Shown: positions 18,487 to 26,233 of the stretch, piece by piece | Numbering within the stretch: the stretch's first letter is position 1 | Layout of the letters: every line of letters starts with the position of its first letter | The notes under the pieces: model-generated | Told to the model about the DNA's origin: nothing | Databases searched by the model: none | Seen by the model: the letters and a program-made list of their open reading frames with translations, nothing else | Translations under genes and position numbers: made by a program | DNA from: Cyclobacteriaceae bacterium | GTDB lineage: Bacteria; Bacteroidota; Bacteroidia; Cytophagales; Cyclobacteriaceae | Length of the DNA stretch: 64,000 nucleotides | Direction: 5' to 3' | Assembly: GCA_023151255.1 (NCBI GenBank) | Contig: JAKLJG010000001.1 | Coordinates: forward strand, 235,599 to 299,598

Positions 18487-19584
18487 CTAATTATTTTTTA
18501 CCAGTGCCTCGCTATCAATGCCAGTCAGTACTTCAACTTCATCCAGGGTAGTTATGCCCCGGATTATTTTTACTTTTTGAGTACCGGATTCGCTTCGGAT
18601 AATTACTGAGTCGCCAGGAAGGAGAGCACTTTTTGGAATAACCAATGCGTTGGGGTTTTCGCGGATGATAATGTTGGCTTCCAGGGCAAGCCCGGAGAAG
18701 TTACCGGGCAGTTTTTCGTTAAGTGTTGCATCTACCCGAAATGCCTGCTGTCGTGCATCAACCAGCGGATATATTTTACTGACAACAGCCTTGAAAATCC
18801 GATCGGGGTAGGCATCAACTTTTACAACCACTGGCTGCCCCACCCGTATGCGTTGGATGTCCAGTTCGTCCACATTAAGCTGCAGGTAAAATGAGTTGGC
18901 ACTGCCCAATACAGCCACCACATCGTTTCGTTTGATCAGTTCGCCTTTTTCCTTTAACGTTTTAAAAACCAGTCCGTCTACCTGGCTTCGAATGGTGTAG
19001 CGGTCCGATTCATCGCGCGCTATGCGGAACTGATTCTCCGCGTTTCGCAGGTCGAGTTGTAACTGGTCGTAGGTTCGTTTATAACGACTCTCGGCCGATA
19101 AGAAATCGCTTTTCGAATTCTCGTACAACAGTTTCATTCGGTCGTACTCGGCTCTTGAAGTGGCGTTGTTATTAAGCAGGTTGGAGTAGCGTACAAAGTT
19201 TGTTGAGTCAAATAGCATTTTTGTTCGGGCTGTGGTCAAAGCTGCTTTTAGTTCGGCCAGCACCGGGGAGTTCTCGCTGAAGTTTTTCAGGGCGAGTTCA
19301 TAGTTTTCGCGTGCAATGCGGTAACGGGCTGTTTGCTGATCAGCCTGGATGATGTACAACGCATCGCCTTTTTTTACCGGGTCACCGGCTTGCACTTGTT
19401 TATCGGCTACATAGCCATCCACCTGAGCAAATGCCTGGTACTCATTTTCGGAAACTATGATGCCGGATGCGTAAACGGCTTCTACAAGAGGTTTTACCTG
19501 TGGTTTTGTAAATTCTTCTTTCTTATCACATCCGGTAAGAATTGCACCAATAGTGAGGGTGTAAGTGAGCAATCGGGCTGTCAA
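18487..19584 (-). CDS. Membrane-fusion lipoprotein (HlyD/MacA-like adaptor)
   Basis: Periplasmic adaptor of 365 residues. N-terminus RLLTYTLTIGAILTGC is a lipoprotein signal with lipobox LTGC, so it is probably lipid-anchored in the inner membrane. Biotinyl-lipoyl-like half-motifs flank a coiled coil: VDGYVADKQVQAGDPVKKGD near residue 55 and IRSQVDGLVFKTLKEKGELI near 200, with a helical hairpin of about 100 residues between; beta-barrel part ELDIQRIRVGQPVVVKVDAY. The start is TTG at 19584; no ATG gives the signal peptide. Second gene of an Rrf2-led run of four minus-strand genes. Confidence 0.88.
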   Translation of the reverse strand: MTARLLTYTLTIGAILTGCDKKEEFTKPQVKPLVEAVYASGIIVSENEYQAFAQVDGYVADKQVQAGDPVKKGDALYIIQADQQTARYRIARENYELALKNFSENSPVLAELKAALTTARTKMLFDSTNFVRYSNLLNNNATSRAEYDRMKLLYENSKSDFLSAESRYKRTYDQLQLDLRNAENQFRIARDESDRYTIRSQVDGLVFKTLKEKGELIKRNDVVAVLGSANSFYLQLNVDELDIQRIRVGQPVVVKVDAYPDRIFKAVVSKIYPLVDARQQAFRVDATLNEKLPGNFSGLALEANIIIRENPNALVIPKSALLPGDSVIIRSESGTQKVKIIRGITTLDEVEVLTGIDSEALVKNN

Positions 19585-19602
19585 GGTGAATTGATTTAAA
19601 GG

Positions 19603-20043
19603 TTAACGTTTTCTTTTGCGGTTAAGTTTTTTTTCCTGTTTAACCAGAAGTTCAAGCGTATCTTTTTTCAGCATGTCAACTGTGGCGTTGCGTACCTGTA
19701 AAAAAGCATGGCGAATGCTACAGGTTTCTTCATCCTGGCATTCATTACAGGGTTCATAATACTTATACGTGGCACAGGGTACGGCAGCAATGGCCCCGTC
19801 AAACAACCGGACTACTTCAGCCAGGTTTACATCGCGGGTTGAGCGCCTAAGGAAATAACCGCCTCCTTTGCCGGCCCGGCTTCCTAAAATGCCGGCACGC
19901 TTCAGTTCAAGAAGAATATTTTCGAGAAATTTTCTTGGGATGTTGCAGGAAGAAGAGATTTCGCGGATAAGAAATTTTTCATCCGGGTTCCTGGCCATAT
20001 GAACCAGCGCGTGGATAGCGTATTTACATTTTTTAGAAAGCAT
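19603..20043 (-). CDS. Rrf2 family transcriptional regulator
   Basis: Winged-helix regulator of 146 residues: KCKYAIHALVHMA, FLIREISSSCNIPRKFLENI and the wing AGKGGGYFLRR are the standard Rrf2 landmarks. A cysteine-rich loop (C-A-T-Y-K-Y-Y-E-P-C-N-E-C, then E-T-C) has four cysteines where IscR/NsrR have three for an Fe-S cluster, so redox or Fe-S sensing is possible but unproven. It lies 18 bases upstream of the MacAB-like efflux genes on the same strand and most likely controls them and itself. Confidence 0.9.
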   Translation of the reverse strand: MLSKKCKYAIHALVHMARNPDEKFLIREISSSCNIPRKFLENILLELKRAGILGSRAGKGGGYFLRRSTRDVNLAEVVRLFDGAIAAVPCATYKYYEPCNECQDEETCSIRHAFLQVRNATVDMLKKDTLELLVKQEKKLNRKRKR

Positions 20044-20129
20044 GGGGCAGGGGCCACGCCCTGAACATTACCGGGTAACTTCGGGCAGGGTAGCCCTCCA
20101 CTCCCTTTACTACGTTTATTTTACACAAG

Positions 20130-20201
<72 letters not shown>

Positions 20202-20247
20202 AAGATGGTCAAAATTACATATTGCCGGTAAATTGTAACTTCCGGCA

Positions 20248-20637
20248 ATGAAATTTGTACTCGTTTTGGTTGGTGGAGGTATTGGCTCGCTTATCCGCTA
20301 CGGAGTTTCGGGGTGGGTCCACAGAAATTACAACGGTATGTTCCCGTTAGGTACGTTAACGGTAAACCTGGCAGGTTCCTTTTTGATTGGCGTTTTGTGG
20401 GCCTTGTTCGAGTCGGCAACGATGAGCCCTACCTTGCGCGTTTTTCTGTTTGTTGGCATACTGGGGGGATTTACCACGTTCTCAACCTATTCGCTGGAAA
20501 CCCTAAGCCTGCTACGCGATGGCGAGGTACGCACTGCCTTGTTCAATATACTGGTGAATAATGTGGGAGGTATTTTATTAGCCTTTGCCGGGTTTATCGC
20601 CACACGGGAAGTTCAACAACTTATAACCAAGCTATGA
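20248..20637 (+). CDS. crcB: Fluoride channel CrcB/FluC
   Basis: Small inner-membrane fluoride exporter channel (129 residues, four helices) that works as a dual-topology dimer. Family motifs are complete: GGGIGSLIRYGVSG near the start, GTLTVNLAGSFLIG, and GGFTTFSTYSLE, which lines the pore (Phe/Thr track and Na+ site). The start codon lies 46 bases after the tRNA-Thr gene; that spacer is too short for a fluoride riboswitch and none is seen. Its stop overlaps the DUF190 gene start (ATGA). Confidence 0.95.
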   Translation: MKFVLVLVGGGIGSLIRYGVSGWVHRNYNGMFPLGTLTVNLAGSFLIGVLWALFESATMSPTLRVFLFVGILGGFTTFSTYSLETLSLLRDGEVRTALFNILVNNVGGILLAFAGFIATREVQQLITKL

Positions 20638-20969
20638 AACTACCTGAAAACGGAATCCTGCTTCGGATCCACATTGGTGAGTCGGATCAATTAAACGCCA
20701 AACCCTTGTATGAAGCCATCGTGCTGAAAGCACGCGAACTGAATCTGGCCGGGGCCACGGTGTTTCGCGGCATCATGGGCTTTGGAGCGGAAAGCCGCAT
20801 CCACACGGCCAAGGTGTTGCGCCTTTCCGAGGACTTGCCGATTGTAATTGAAATTGTTGATACCGAGGAGCATATTAATAAACTCATCCCCTTTCTGGAT
20901 GAGCATGTAAAGGAAGGTTTGATAACCATGGAACCCGTGAATGTTATCAAATACCGGCACAGCCGCTGA
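20634..20969 (+). CDS. DUF190 domain protein
   Basis: A DUF190 protein of 111 residues with a ferredoxin-like/PII-like fold expected. Landmarks are LLRIHIGESDQLNAKPLYEA, GATVFRGIMGFGAESRIH and LPIVIEIVDTEEHINKLIP. DUF190 genes are regularly paired with crcB, here with a 4-base overlap (ATGA), so a role alongside fluoride export, perhaps regulatory, is inferred. Biochemical role not known. Confidence 0.9.
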   Translation: MKLPENGILLRIHIGESDQLNAKPLYEAIVLKARELNLAGATVFRGIMGFGAESRIHTAKVLRLSEDLPIVIEIVDTEEHINKLIPFLDEHVKEGLITMEPVNVIKYRHSR

Positions 20970-21013
20970 ACTGTGCAAATTCCGAAAAGGTTATTACTTT
21001 TGTCGCCCCGATT

Positions 21014-21097
21014 GCCCAGGTGGTGAAATTGGTAGACACACTACTTTGAGGGGGTAGCGCCCGAAAGGGTGTGCTGGTTCGAATCCAGTCCTGGGCA
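21014..21097 (+). tRNA. tRNA-Leu (GAG anticodon)
   Basis: Type II tRNA with long variable arm. Acceptor GCCCAGG/CCTGGGC; anticodon stem CTACT/GGTAG closing loop TTGAGGG (anticodon GAG); T arm GCTGG-TTCGAAT-CCAGT; discriminator A at 21097. First of two tandem leucine tRNAs. Confidence 0.94.
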
Positions 21098-21116
21098 CTA
21101 AGTTCTTCTCTTATTT

Positions 21117-21198
21117 GCCGAAGTGGTGAAACTGGTAGACACGCACGTTTCAGGGGCGTGTGGCGAAAGCTGTGTGGGTTCGAGTCCCACCTTCGGCA
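21117..21198 (+). tRNA. tRNA-Leu (CAG anticodon)
   Basis: Type II tRNA 19 bases after the first tRNA-Leu. Acceptor GCCGAAG/CTTCGGC; anticodon stem CACGT/GCGTG closing loop TTCAGGG (anticodon CAG); T arm GTGGG-TTCGAGT-CCCAC; discriminator A. The same seven acceptor bases occur in the tRNA-Thr gene 0.9 kb away on the other strand. Confidence 0.94.
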
Positions 21199-21206
21199 CA
21201 ACCAAT

Positions 21207-21239
21207 AAAAAGTCGTCTTGTAGGTAGGATGACTTTTTT
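21207..21239 (+). terminator. Intrinsic terminator after the tRNA-Leu pair
   Basis: AAAAAGTCGTC (21207-21217) pairs with GATGACTTTTT (21228-21238) around an 11-base loop, one G-U pair, ending in a run of six T. It should end the tRNA-Leu transcript; being A-flanked it could also work in the other direction. Confidence 0.75.
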
Positions 21240-21423
21240 GTTTGATGGTGAAGATAATACGCCCGGCATCCTTCACGGGCGGGGTGTGGTATGGGTTACT
21301 TTAACCGGGATGAGCCCTGGTAAAGTAAATTCGGTATACCCGATGATCGTGTTTTGAAATCCCGGTACATGGAAACCTGATCATGCAGCGCTGTTAATTC
21401 ATTAAAAATCAGTTTATTGGAGT

Positions 21424-22080
21424 ATGAAAATCCTCGGTTTGATTATTCTGTTCATCTTTTCGTTAACCGCTATGGCACAACCTATTAGTAAAAACGAGCA
21501 AGTCAGCTTTCTGGCACTGGGTGATTCATATACAATCGGTGAAAGCGTTGCTGAACAAGAACGCTGGCCGGTTCAACTGGTAAAACTACTTAATGCCAAA
21601 GGTTATACCATTAGTACGCCCCGGATTATTGCTACTACCGGCTGGCGTACCGATGATTTAAAGAATGCTATTGATAAGGCCGGTTTAACTAACACGTATG
21701 GTATGGTTTCATTGCTCATCGGAGTTAATAATCAATACCAGCGAAAGTCGGTTGAGAGTTATAAGCCGGAGTTTGAAGGACTTCTTAAAAAAGCCATTGA
21801 ACTGGCCGGTGGCAGAAAGGAACGGGTATTTGTGGTGTCAATACCGGATTACGGTTTTACACCGTTTGGCGAGCCGAAGAGAGAAGAAATTTCGAAAGCC
21901 ATTGATGCTTTTAACCAGGCAAACCGCGAAATAACAATGCAGTACGGCATCCGGTATTATTACATCACCGATTTAACACGAAAGGGCCTTGAGCAGCCCC
22001 ACCTTGTTGCTGCCGACAAGCTGCATCCCTCCGGTGCCATGTATGCACAGTGGGCCGAACTAATAGCAAAAGATTTTTAA
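21424..22080 (+). CDS. SGNH/GDSL-type hydrolase, exported
   Basis: Secreted esterase-like hydrolase of 218 residues. Signal peptide MKILGLIILFIFSLTAMAQ. SGNH blocks: LALGDSYTIGESV (block I, nucleophile Ser), Gly of ATTGWRTDDL, Asn of LIGVNNQYQRK (block III) and DKLHPSGAMY (block V, catalytic Asp and His). Substrate unknown: lipid, sugar acetate or similar ester. Single gene with about 180 bases of non-coding sequence in front, in which I see no clear promoter. Confidence 0.9.
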   Translation: MKILGLIILFIFSLTAMAQPISKNEQVSFLALGDSYTIGESVAEQERWPVQLVKLLNAKGYTISTPRIIATTGWRTDDLKNAIDKAGLTNTYGMVSLLIGVNNQYQRKSVESYKPEFEGLLKKAIELAGGRKERVFVVSIPDYGFTPFGEPKREEISKAIDAFNQANREITMQYGIRYYYITDLTRKGLEQPHLVAADKLHPSGAMYAQWAELIAKDF

Positions 22081-22090
22081 GCCAAGACAG

Positions 22091-22303
22091 CTACAGTACC
22101 TGGCTGGTTTCTTTGCATTCAGTAAGTCGTTGTGATTTTTTAGCCTGATGGGCACCGTAGAAAATCAAACTGTAAAGTGCCGTAAGTGTTGTAAAGAATA
22201 TATATACCATACCTCCCTCGTAAATCCGGTTCAAAATTGAGCAACCTTTACTCATTGTTTCCGGTATAGTAGGGCCACCTTTAACCAACGTAATATTTGG
22301 CAT
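22091..22303 (-). CDS. Small hypothetical membrane protein (uncertain)
   Basis: A 70-codon frame in the 325-base gap between the GDSL hydrolase and the S8 protease. It has one likely membrane helix (MVYIFFTTLTALYSLIFYGA) followed by a basic tail (HQAKKSQRL), an arrangement that is unlikely by chance, but no family is recognised and no promoter or ribosome site is clear. The rest of the gap (22304-22405) holds nothing I can name. Confidence 0.35.
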   Translation of the reverse strand: MPNITLVKGGPTIPETMSKGCSILNRIYEGGMVYIFFTTLTALYSLIFYGAHQAKKSQRLTECKETSQVL

Positions 22304-22405
22304 GATTTTGTTCTTTTGCTTAGGGTTACCGCCCGTAAACTTTCATGCTTGCAAAATGGTTCCATTGTGTAACTTGCAGCCTTTTAAGAATTTAACCCAT
22401 CTGTC

Positions 22406-24049
22406 ATGATAGTAAAATTGAAGTGGATACTCCTTGTGTTGGTTGCCGTGTTGCAGGGTGCAGGAGGATTAGCACAAACCAGCATTACCGAAAATGAGCC
22501 TAAAACCGTACCCGATGATTGGTTTTTGCTTGATCCTGAGACAGATTTCTTCCAAGGAGTGAGTGCCGAGCGGGTATATAACACGCTGCTTAAAGGCAAA
22601 CCCGCCCGAACAATAATTGTAGCTGTTATTGACTCCGGAGTGGACATTTTTCATGAGGATTTGAAAGATGTAATCTGGGTTAATACCAAAGAAATACCCA
22701 ATAACGGCATTGATGATGATAAAAACGGCTACGTGGATGATGTATACGGCTGGAATTTTATTGGCGGGAAAAACGGAAATGTGAATGAAGATACCTATGA
22801 ACTTACCCGGGAATTTGTAAGACTAAAGCCCAGGTTTGAAAATATTGATGAAAAAAAGGTAGGCAAAAAGCAACAGGCCGAGTACGCATATTGGAAGGAC
22901 ATTAAAGCCAAATTTGAAAAGCGCGCCAAAGAAGCGACCAATCAATACAATCTTTATAACTCGTTCTATCAGAATATCTCATTTGCCAACGATACCCTTA
23001 AAAAAATATTAAAGGTTGACCGGCTAACAGCCGAAATGGTGGATACGATTAAACCTACTACACCGGTTAAGGCGTTTGCCAAAAATGCCATGAACGTGCT
23101 TTACAAAAATGCGGGCCCGGATGCCGATGCAGAAAGTTTTCTTGAAGAGTTGCATGAAGTTGCTCATTACTACGAGGTGCAGGCGCTATACGGATACAAC
23201 GAAAACTTTGATTCACGTGAGATTGTGGGCGATGATTACAGTAATCCGTATGAGCGGGCCTACGGAAACAACGATGTAAAAGGTCCTGATGCCGAGCACG
23301 GCACACACGTAGCGGGCATCATAGCGGCCAACCGCAACAATAACTTGGGTATAAAAGGCATTGCCGATAATGTAAAAATCATGTCAGTACGCGCGGTGCC
23401 CAATGGCGATGAGCGCGATAAAGATGTAGCCAATGCCATTTACTATGCCGTGGATAACGGGGCGCACATCATCAACATGAGTTTTGGTAAATCGTACTCT
23501 CCGCAAAAAGAAGTGGTGGATAAGGCTGTGCGTTATGCAGAATCGAAAGGTGTGCTGCTGGTTCACGCGGCCGGTAATGATGCAAAGAATTCCGATGAAG
23601 ATATTAATTACCCCTCGCGCTTTTATAAAGACGGCAAGGAGTGTAAAACCTGGGTAGAAATCGGGGCCTCGGCTTGGGGTGTCGACAATTCATTCGTGGG
23701 TTCATTTTCGAACTATGGAAAGAAAACCGTTGACTTGTTTTCGCCTGGTGTGCGGATTTATTCAACCATTCCGGAGGGCCAGTATAAACATAACGATGGC
23801 ACCAGTATGGCCAGCCCCGCAACAGCCGGAGTGGCGGCAATACTAATGGCCTACTTCCCTGATTTATCAGCCGTACAGGTGCGTGAAATTTTGCGGCAAT
23901 CCACCCGCAAGTTCGATAACCTGAAGGTAGCCAAACCGGGCAGTGGCCAGGAAGTGTTGTTTAAAGATTTGAGTATTACCGGTGGCCTGGTAAATGCCTA
24001 TGAAGCTGTAAAACTGGCTATGACTATAAGCAAGCCTGTTGAAAAGTAA
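22406..24049 (+). CDS. S8 family serine peptidase (subtilase), exported
   Basis: Secreted subtilisin-like protease of 547 residues with signal peptide (MIVKLKWILLVLVAVLQGAG, cut after GLAQ). Catalytic triad is complete: Asp76 in VAVIDSGVD, His298 in AEHGTHVAGI and Ser467 in DGTSMASPATAG; oxyanion Asn is in HAAGNDAKNS. The Asp-to-His spacing is 222 residues against about 30 in subtilisin, because of a charged helical insert (about 120-290). There is no T9SS C-terminal domain, so it is probably periplasmic or released by another route. Gene stands alone, convergent with the LysE gene. Confidence 0.93.
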   Translation: MIVKLKWILLVLVAVLQGAGGLAQTSITENEPKTVPDDWFLLDPETDFFQGVSAERVYNTLLKGKPARTIIVAVIDSGVDIFHEDLKDVIWVNTKEIPNNGIDDDKNGYVDDVYGWNFIGGKNGNVNEDTYELTREFVRLKPRFENIDEKKVGKKQQAEYAYWKDIKAKFEKRAKEATNQYNLYNSFYQNISFANDTLKKILKVDRLTAEMVDTIKPTTPVKAFAKNAMNVLYKNAGPDADAESFLEELHEVAHYYEVQALYGYNENFDSREIVGDDYSNPYERAYGNNDVKGPDAEHGTHVAGIIAANRNNNLGIKGIADNVKIMSVRAVPNGDERDKDVANAIYYAVDNGAHIINMSFGKSYSPQKEVVDKAVRYAESKGVLLVHAAGNDAKNSDEDINYPSRFYKDGKECKTWVEIGASAWGVDNSFVGSFSNYGKKTVDLFSPGVRIYSTIPEGQYKHNDGTSMASPATAGVAAILMAYFPDLSAVQVREILRQSTRKFDNLKVAKPGSGQEVLFKDLSITGGLVNAYEAVKLAMTISKPVEK

Positions 24050-24063
24050 GTGCTGAACGGATT

Positions 24064-24678
24064 TTAAAATAAGAAATACCGGATAAAGCCGATTGCACCA
24101 AGAAAGAGCAGCACCAACCCTGGTATCATCCGTAGTAACCGGTTATCGTTAATGGAGGAAGCAACGCGGTTTGCCATCAACGTAAACAACGACAGCAAAG
24201 CGAATGCACCGACCGAGGTTCCGAAGATGTAACTGTGTAACCGCCAGGTGGTGCTTATGTCAATCCAACCTTGTAGTTTTAAATACGCTGTAAGTGCAAT
24301 CCAGAACGGAATGGCCTGCGGATTAAGAATGCTTAGTATAATACCCCTCCTGAAACCGCTTTGCTGAAGTTTTACTGAAATCGTTGAAGGCTTCCGTACC
24401 GTCCATAAACTCACCACGCCAATTACAGTCATAATAATGGCTCCCCATAATTGCAGGTTATGGACTACTACTGGAGAAGAAGTGATGACGTGTTCAAACT
24501 CTACCGCAATCCAGGCATACGGGTATTCTACAACTGCCACTGCTAAGGCAAAGCGCAGGGCTACATTAATTTTGCGCTCCAGCCCCAGTTGCAGTACCAT
24601 CATGTTAAGCGTGCCCGGAGGAATAGAGCCTAAAAAACTGAATACGAACCCGATGATGAATACCTGAGCAATCAACAA
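24064..24678 (-). CDS. LysE family translocator
   Basis: Inner-membrane exporter of 204 residues, six predicted helices, with the LysE-type start FVFSFLGSIPPGTLNMMVLQ and NPQAIPFWIALTAYL in helix 4. Family members export amino acids or related small molecules; substrate unknown. No ATG lies before the first helix: the start is TTG at 24678 (or the next codon TTG 24675). The rhodanese gene lies upstream on the same strand, 39 bases away. Confidence 0.85.
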   Translation of the reverse strand: MLIAQVFIIGFVFSFLGSIPPGTLNMMVLQLGLERKINVALRFALAVAVVEYPYAWIAVEFEHVITSSPVVVHNLQLWGAIIMTVIGVVSLWTVRKPSTISVKLQQSGFRRGIILSILNPQAIPFWIALTAYLKLQGWIDISTTWRLHSYIFGTSVGAFALLSLFTLMANRVASSINDNRLLRMIPGLVLLFLGAIGFIRYFLF

Positions 24679-24717
24679 ACAGAAAATTTAGATTTGCAAG
24701 TAAGCAAAAGAAAGAAG

Positions 24718-25113
24718 TTATTTTTCAACTGGTTTACCAGCCCTCGCCCAAGCCGACAGGCCGCCATCCAGGTCGTACACCTGTTTAAATCCCAGCTTAA
24801 CAAGTTCCCGTGCAGCTGAGTTACTGCGTACTCCACTGGCGCAATACACAAATACAGGCTTTGTTTTATCCAGTTTAGCGAGTTGTACGCTGAAATCGCG
24901 CTGGTAGTAATCAACCAGCACCGCATTTTTTAAATGCCCCCGGTTGTATTCGGAGGTTGTGCGTACATCAAGAACAATCTTCTCCGGTGTGGCATTGAGT
25001 TTTGTTTCGAACGCATTGGCGTTAAGCACCTGGGCTCCGGATTGCCCCTGGCAACTTACCGCTATAATAAGGAGTAGGGTGAAACTGAGCAGTTTTATCA
25101 AAAGTCGGTTCAT
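24718..25113 (-). CDS. Rhodanese-like lipoprotein
   Basis: Single-domain rhodanese of about 131 residues behind a lipoprotein signal (MNRLLIKLLSFTLLLIIAVS, then Cys). The active-site loop is VYCASGVRSNSAARELV with the catalytic cysteine, preceded by VLDVRTTSEYNRGHLKNAV. It may carry sulfur as a persulfide in the periplasm; partner unknown. ATG 25113 is used because it begins the signal peptide; the frame is open 30 bases further up. Confidence 0.88.
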   Translation of the reverse strand: MNRLLIKLLSFTLLLIIAVSCQGQSGAQVLNANAFETKLNATPEKIVLDVRTTSEYNRGHLKNAVLVDYYQRDFSVQLAKLDKTKPVFVYCASGVRSNSAARELVKLGFKQVYDLDGGLSAWARAGKPVEK

Positions 25114-25229
25114 AGTATCACTAATTTTATTAGGCAAGTACAAAGTTCCTAATTAACCGGCAACAGGCCTGTGATTTAAGTTACATTTTTAAAAATTGAA
25201 CCAGTTACCATTCATCCACGCATAATAGC

Positions 25230-25253
25230 AAAAGGCTGCCTTTTGAGGCAGCC
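25230..25253 (-). terminator. Terminator of tRNA-Lys
   Basis: On the minus strand GGCTGCC-TCAAAA-GGCAGCC (25253-25234) forms a perfect 7-bp stem followed by TTTT, 14 bases after the tRNA-Lys gene ends. This is a normal tRNA terminator. Confidence 0.75.
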
Positions 25254-25266
25254 TCTGCTTTGTTTG

Positions 25267-25339
25267 TGATCCCGCTGGGATTCGAACCCAGGACCCTTAC
25301 ATTAAAAGTGTAATGCTCTACCAGCTGAGCTACGAGATC
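25267..25339 (-). tRNA. tRNA-Lys (TTT anticodon)
   Basis: Minus strand: acceptor GATCTCG/CGGGATC (one G-U), D arm GCTC-AGCTGGTA-GAGC, anticodon stem TTACA/TGTAA with loop CTTTTAA (anticodon TTT), T arm CTGGG-TTCGAAT-CCCAG, discriminator A. CCA not encoded. Confidence 0.94.
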
Positions 25340-25380
25340 AAAATTTTTATATCAAATCAATTCACTCTACAGTTTCTTAG

Positions 25381-25436
25381 CCGATTTAAGTCCTGACCAA
25401 AGCGTCAGCACTCTACCGGCTGAACCAGGATATCCT
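25381..25436 (-). pseudogene. Degenerate tRNA-like remnant upstream of tRNA-Lys
   Basis: On the minus strand this stretch reads GGTTCAGCCGGTAGAGTG (D arm, the AGCnGGTAGAG core as in the adjacent tRNA-Lys) then CTGAC-GCTTTG-GTCAG, a perfect 5-bp anticodon-like stem with a 6-base loop instead of 7. No T arm and no closing acceptor strand follow before the tRNA-Lys gene. It is best read as a decayed tRNA lying 42 bases upstream of tRNA-Lys in the same direction. Confidence 0.5.
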
Positions 25437-25511
25437 CAAAAATTAACTTCCTTGCCTAATTTGGGGGCTTTTCCGTTATTGAGGGCACAAAAATAGCACA
25501 AGGGCACAACT

Positions 25512-26231
25512 ATGCAAAAAGGCTTTTTAAAAATTGCCCTCTCGGTGTTTGGCCTGTTCATTTCGCTGAACATTGTATTGGGGCAATTGCCAGCCGATAG
25601 GCTGGCGCAGGCTGATTCGTTGTTTAAACAGAAAAAGTACACACAATCGCTTGAATTATACGCCAGCCTGTTCAATGAAAAAATATTCTCTCCGGCCATG
25701 CTGTTGCGGATGGCTTTTATTGAAGAGGGGCTCATGCACAAGGCCAACGCCCTTTATTACCTGAACGTTTATTACCAATACACATTTGATGAAGCAGCTA
25801 TTCGTAAGATCCAGGAAATTGCAGAAGTAAACCGGTTTACCGGTTACGAACAAACCGATTTAGACAAACTGGAAATGGCCTGGCGTAAGCATGGCTATCT
25901 GGTAACATTGGTATTGGTAGTTGTAGCAGCCTTGTTCACAGTGCTGCTGGTTATCCGTGGCCGTACTAGAAAGTCATACTGGGCGGCACAATCTTTTTGC
26001 CTTGCGCTGTTGTTAGCCCATCTGAATTTTCCCTTTCAAGAAAAAGCGATCATTCAACAAGGTACGGCTTACCTAATGTCGGGACCTTCGGCTGGTTCTT
26101 CGGTGGTTGCAGCAATTGGCGAAGGGCATCGGGTAACTGTACTTGGCAGGGAGGATGTGTGGGTTAAGGTTGTCTGGAAAGATCGCGAAGTTTTTGTTCG
26201 CGAGTCGAACATTAAATCCACCCGTATCTGA
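25512..26231 (+). CDS. TPR and SH3-domain membrane protein (BatE-like)
   Basis: Protein of 239 residues: signal peptide (ALSVFGLFISLNIVLG), a TPR-like helical part in the mature N-terminal region (ADSLFKQKKYTQSLELYASL, about 30-110), one or two membrane helices (YLVTLVLVVVAALFTVLLVI; AAQSFCLALLLAHL), and a C-terminal bacterial SH3 domain (YLMSGPSAGSSVVAAIGEGH to KVVWKDREVFVRESNI). The architecture is like BatE of the Bacteroidota Bat operon, but no batA-D genes adjoin it, so the name is only by resemblance. Convergent with the gliding-CTD gene. Confidence 0.75.
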   Translation: MQKGFLKIALSVFGLFISLNIVLGQLPADRLAQADSLFKQKKYTQSLELYASLFNEKIFSPAMLLRMAFIEEGLMHKANALYYLNVYYQYTFDEAAIRKIQEIAEVNRFTGYEQTDLDKLEMAWRKHGYLVTLVLVVVAALFTVLLVIRGRTRKSYWAAQSFCLALLLAHLNFPFQEKAIIQQGTAYLMSGPSAGSSVVAAIGEGHRVTVLGREDVWVKVVWKDREVFVRESNIKSTRI

Positions 26232-26233
26232 TA

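Noticed and set aside
20202-20248. Fluoride riboswitch before crcB
   Set aside because: Only 46 bases separate the tRNA-Thr gene from the crcB start, too short for the crcB-motif fold, and none of its conserved bases are present.
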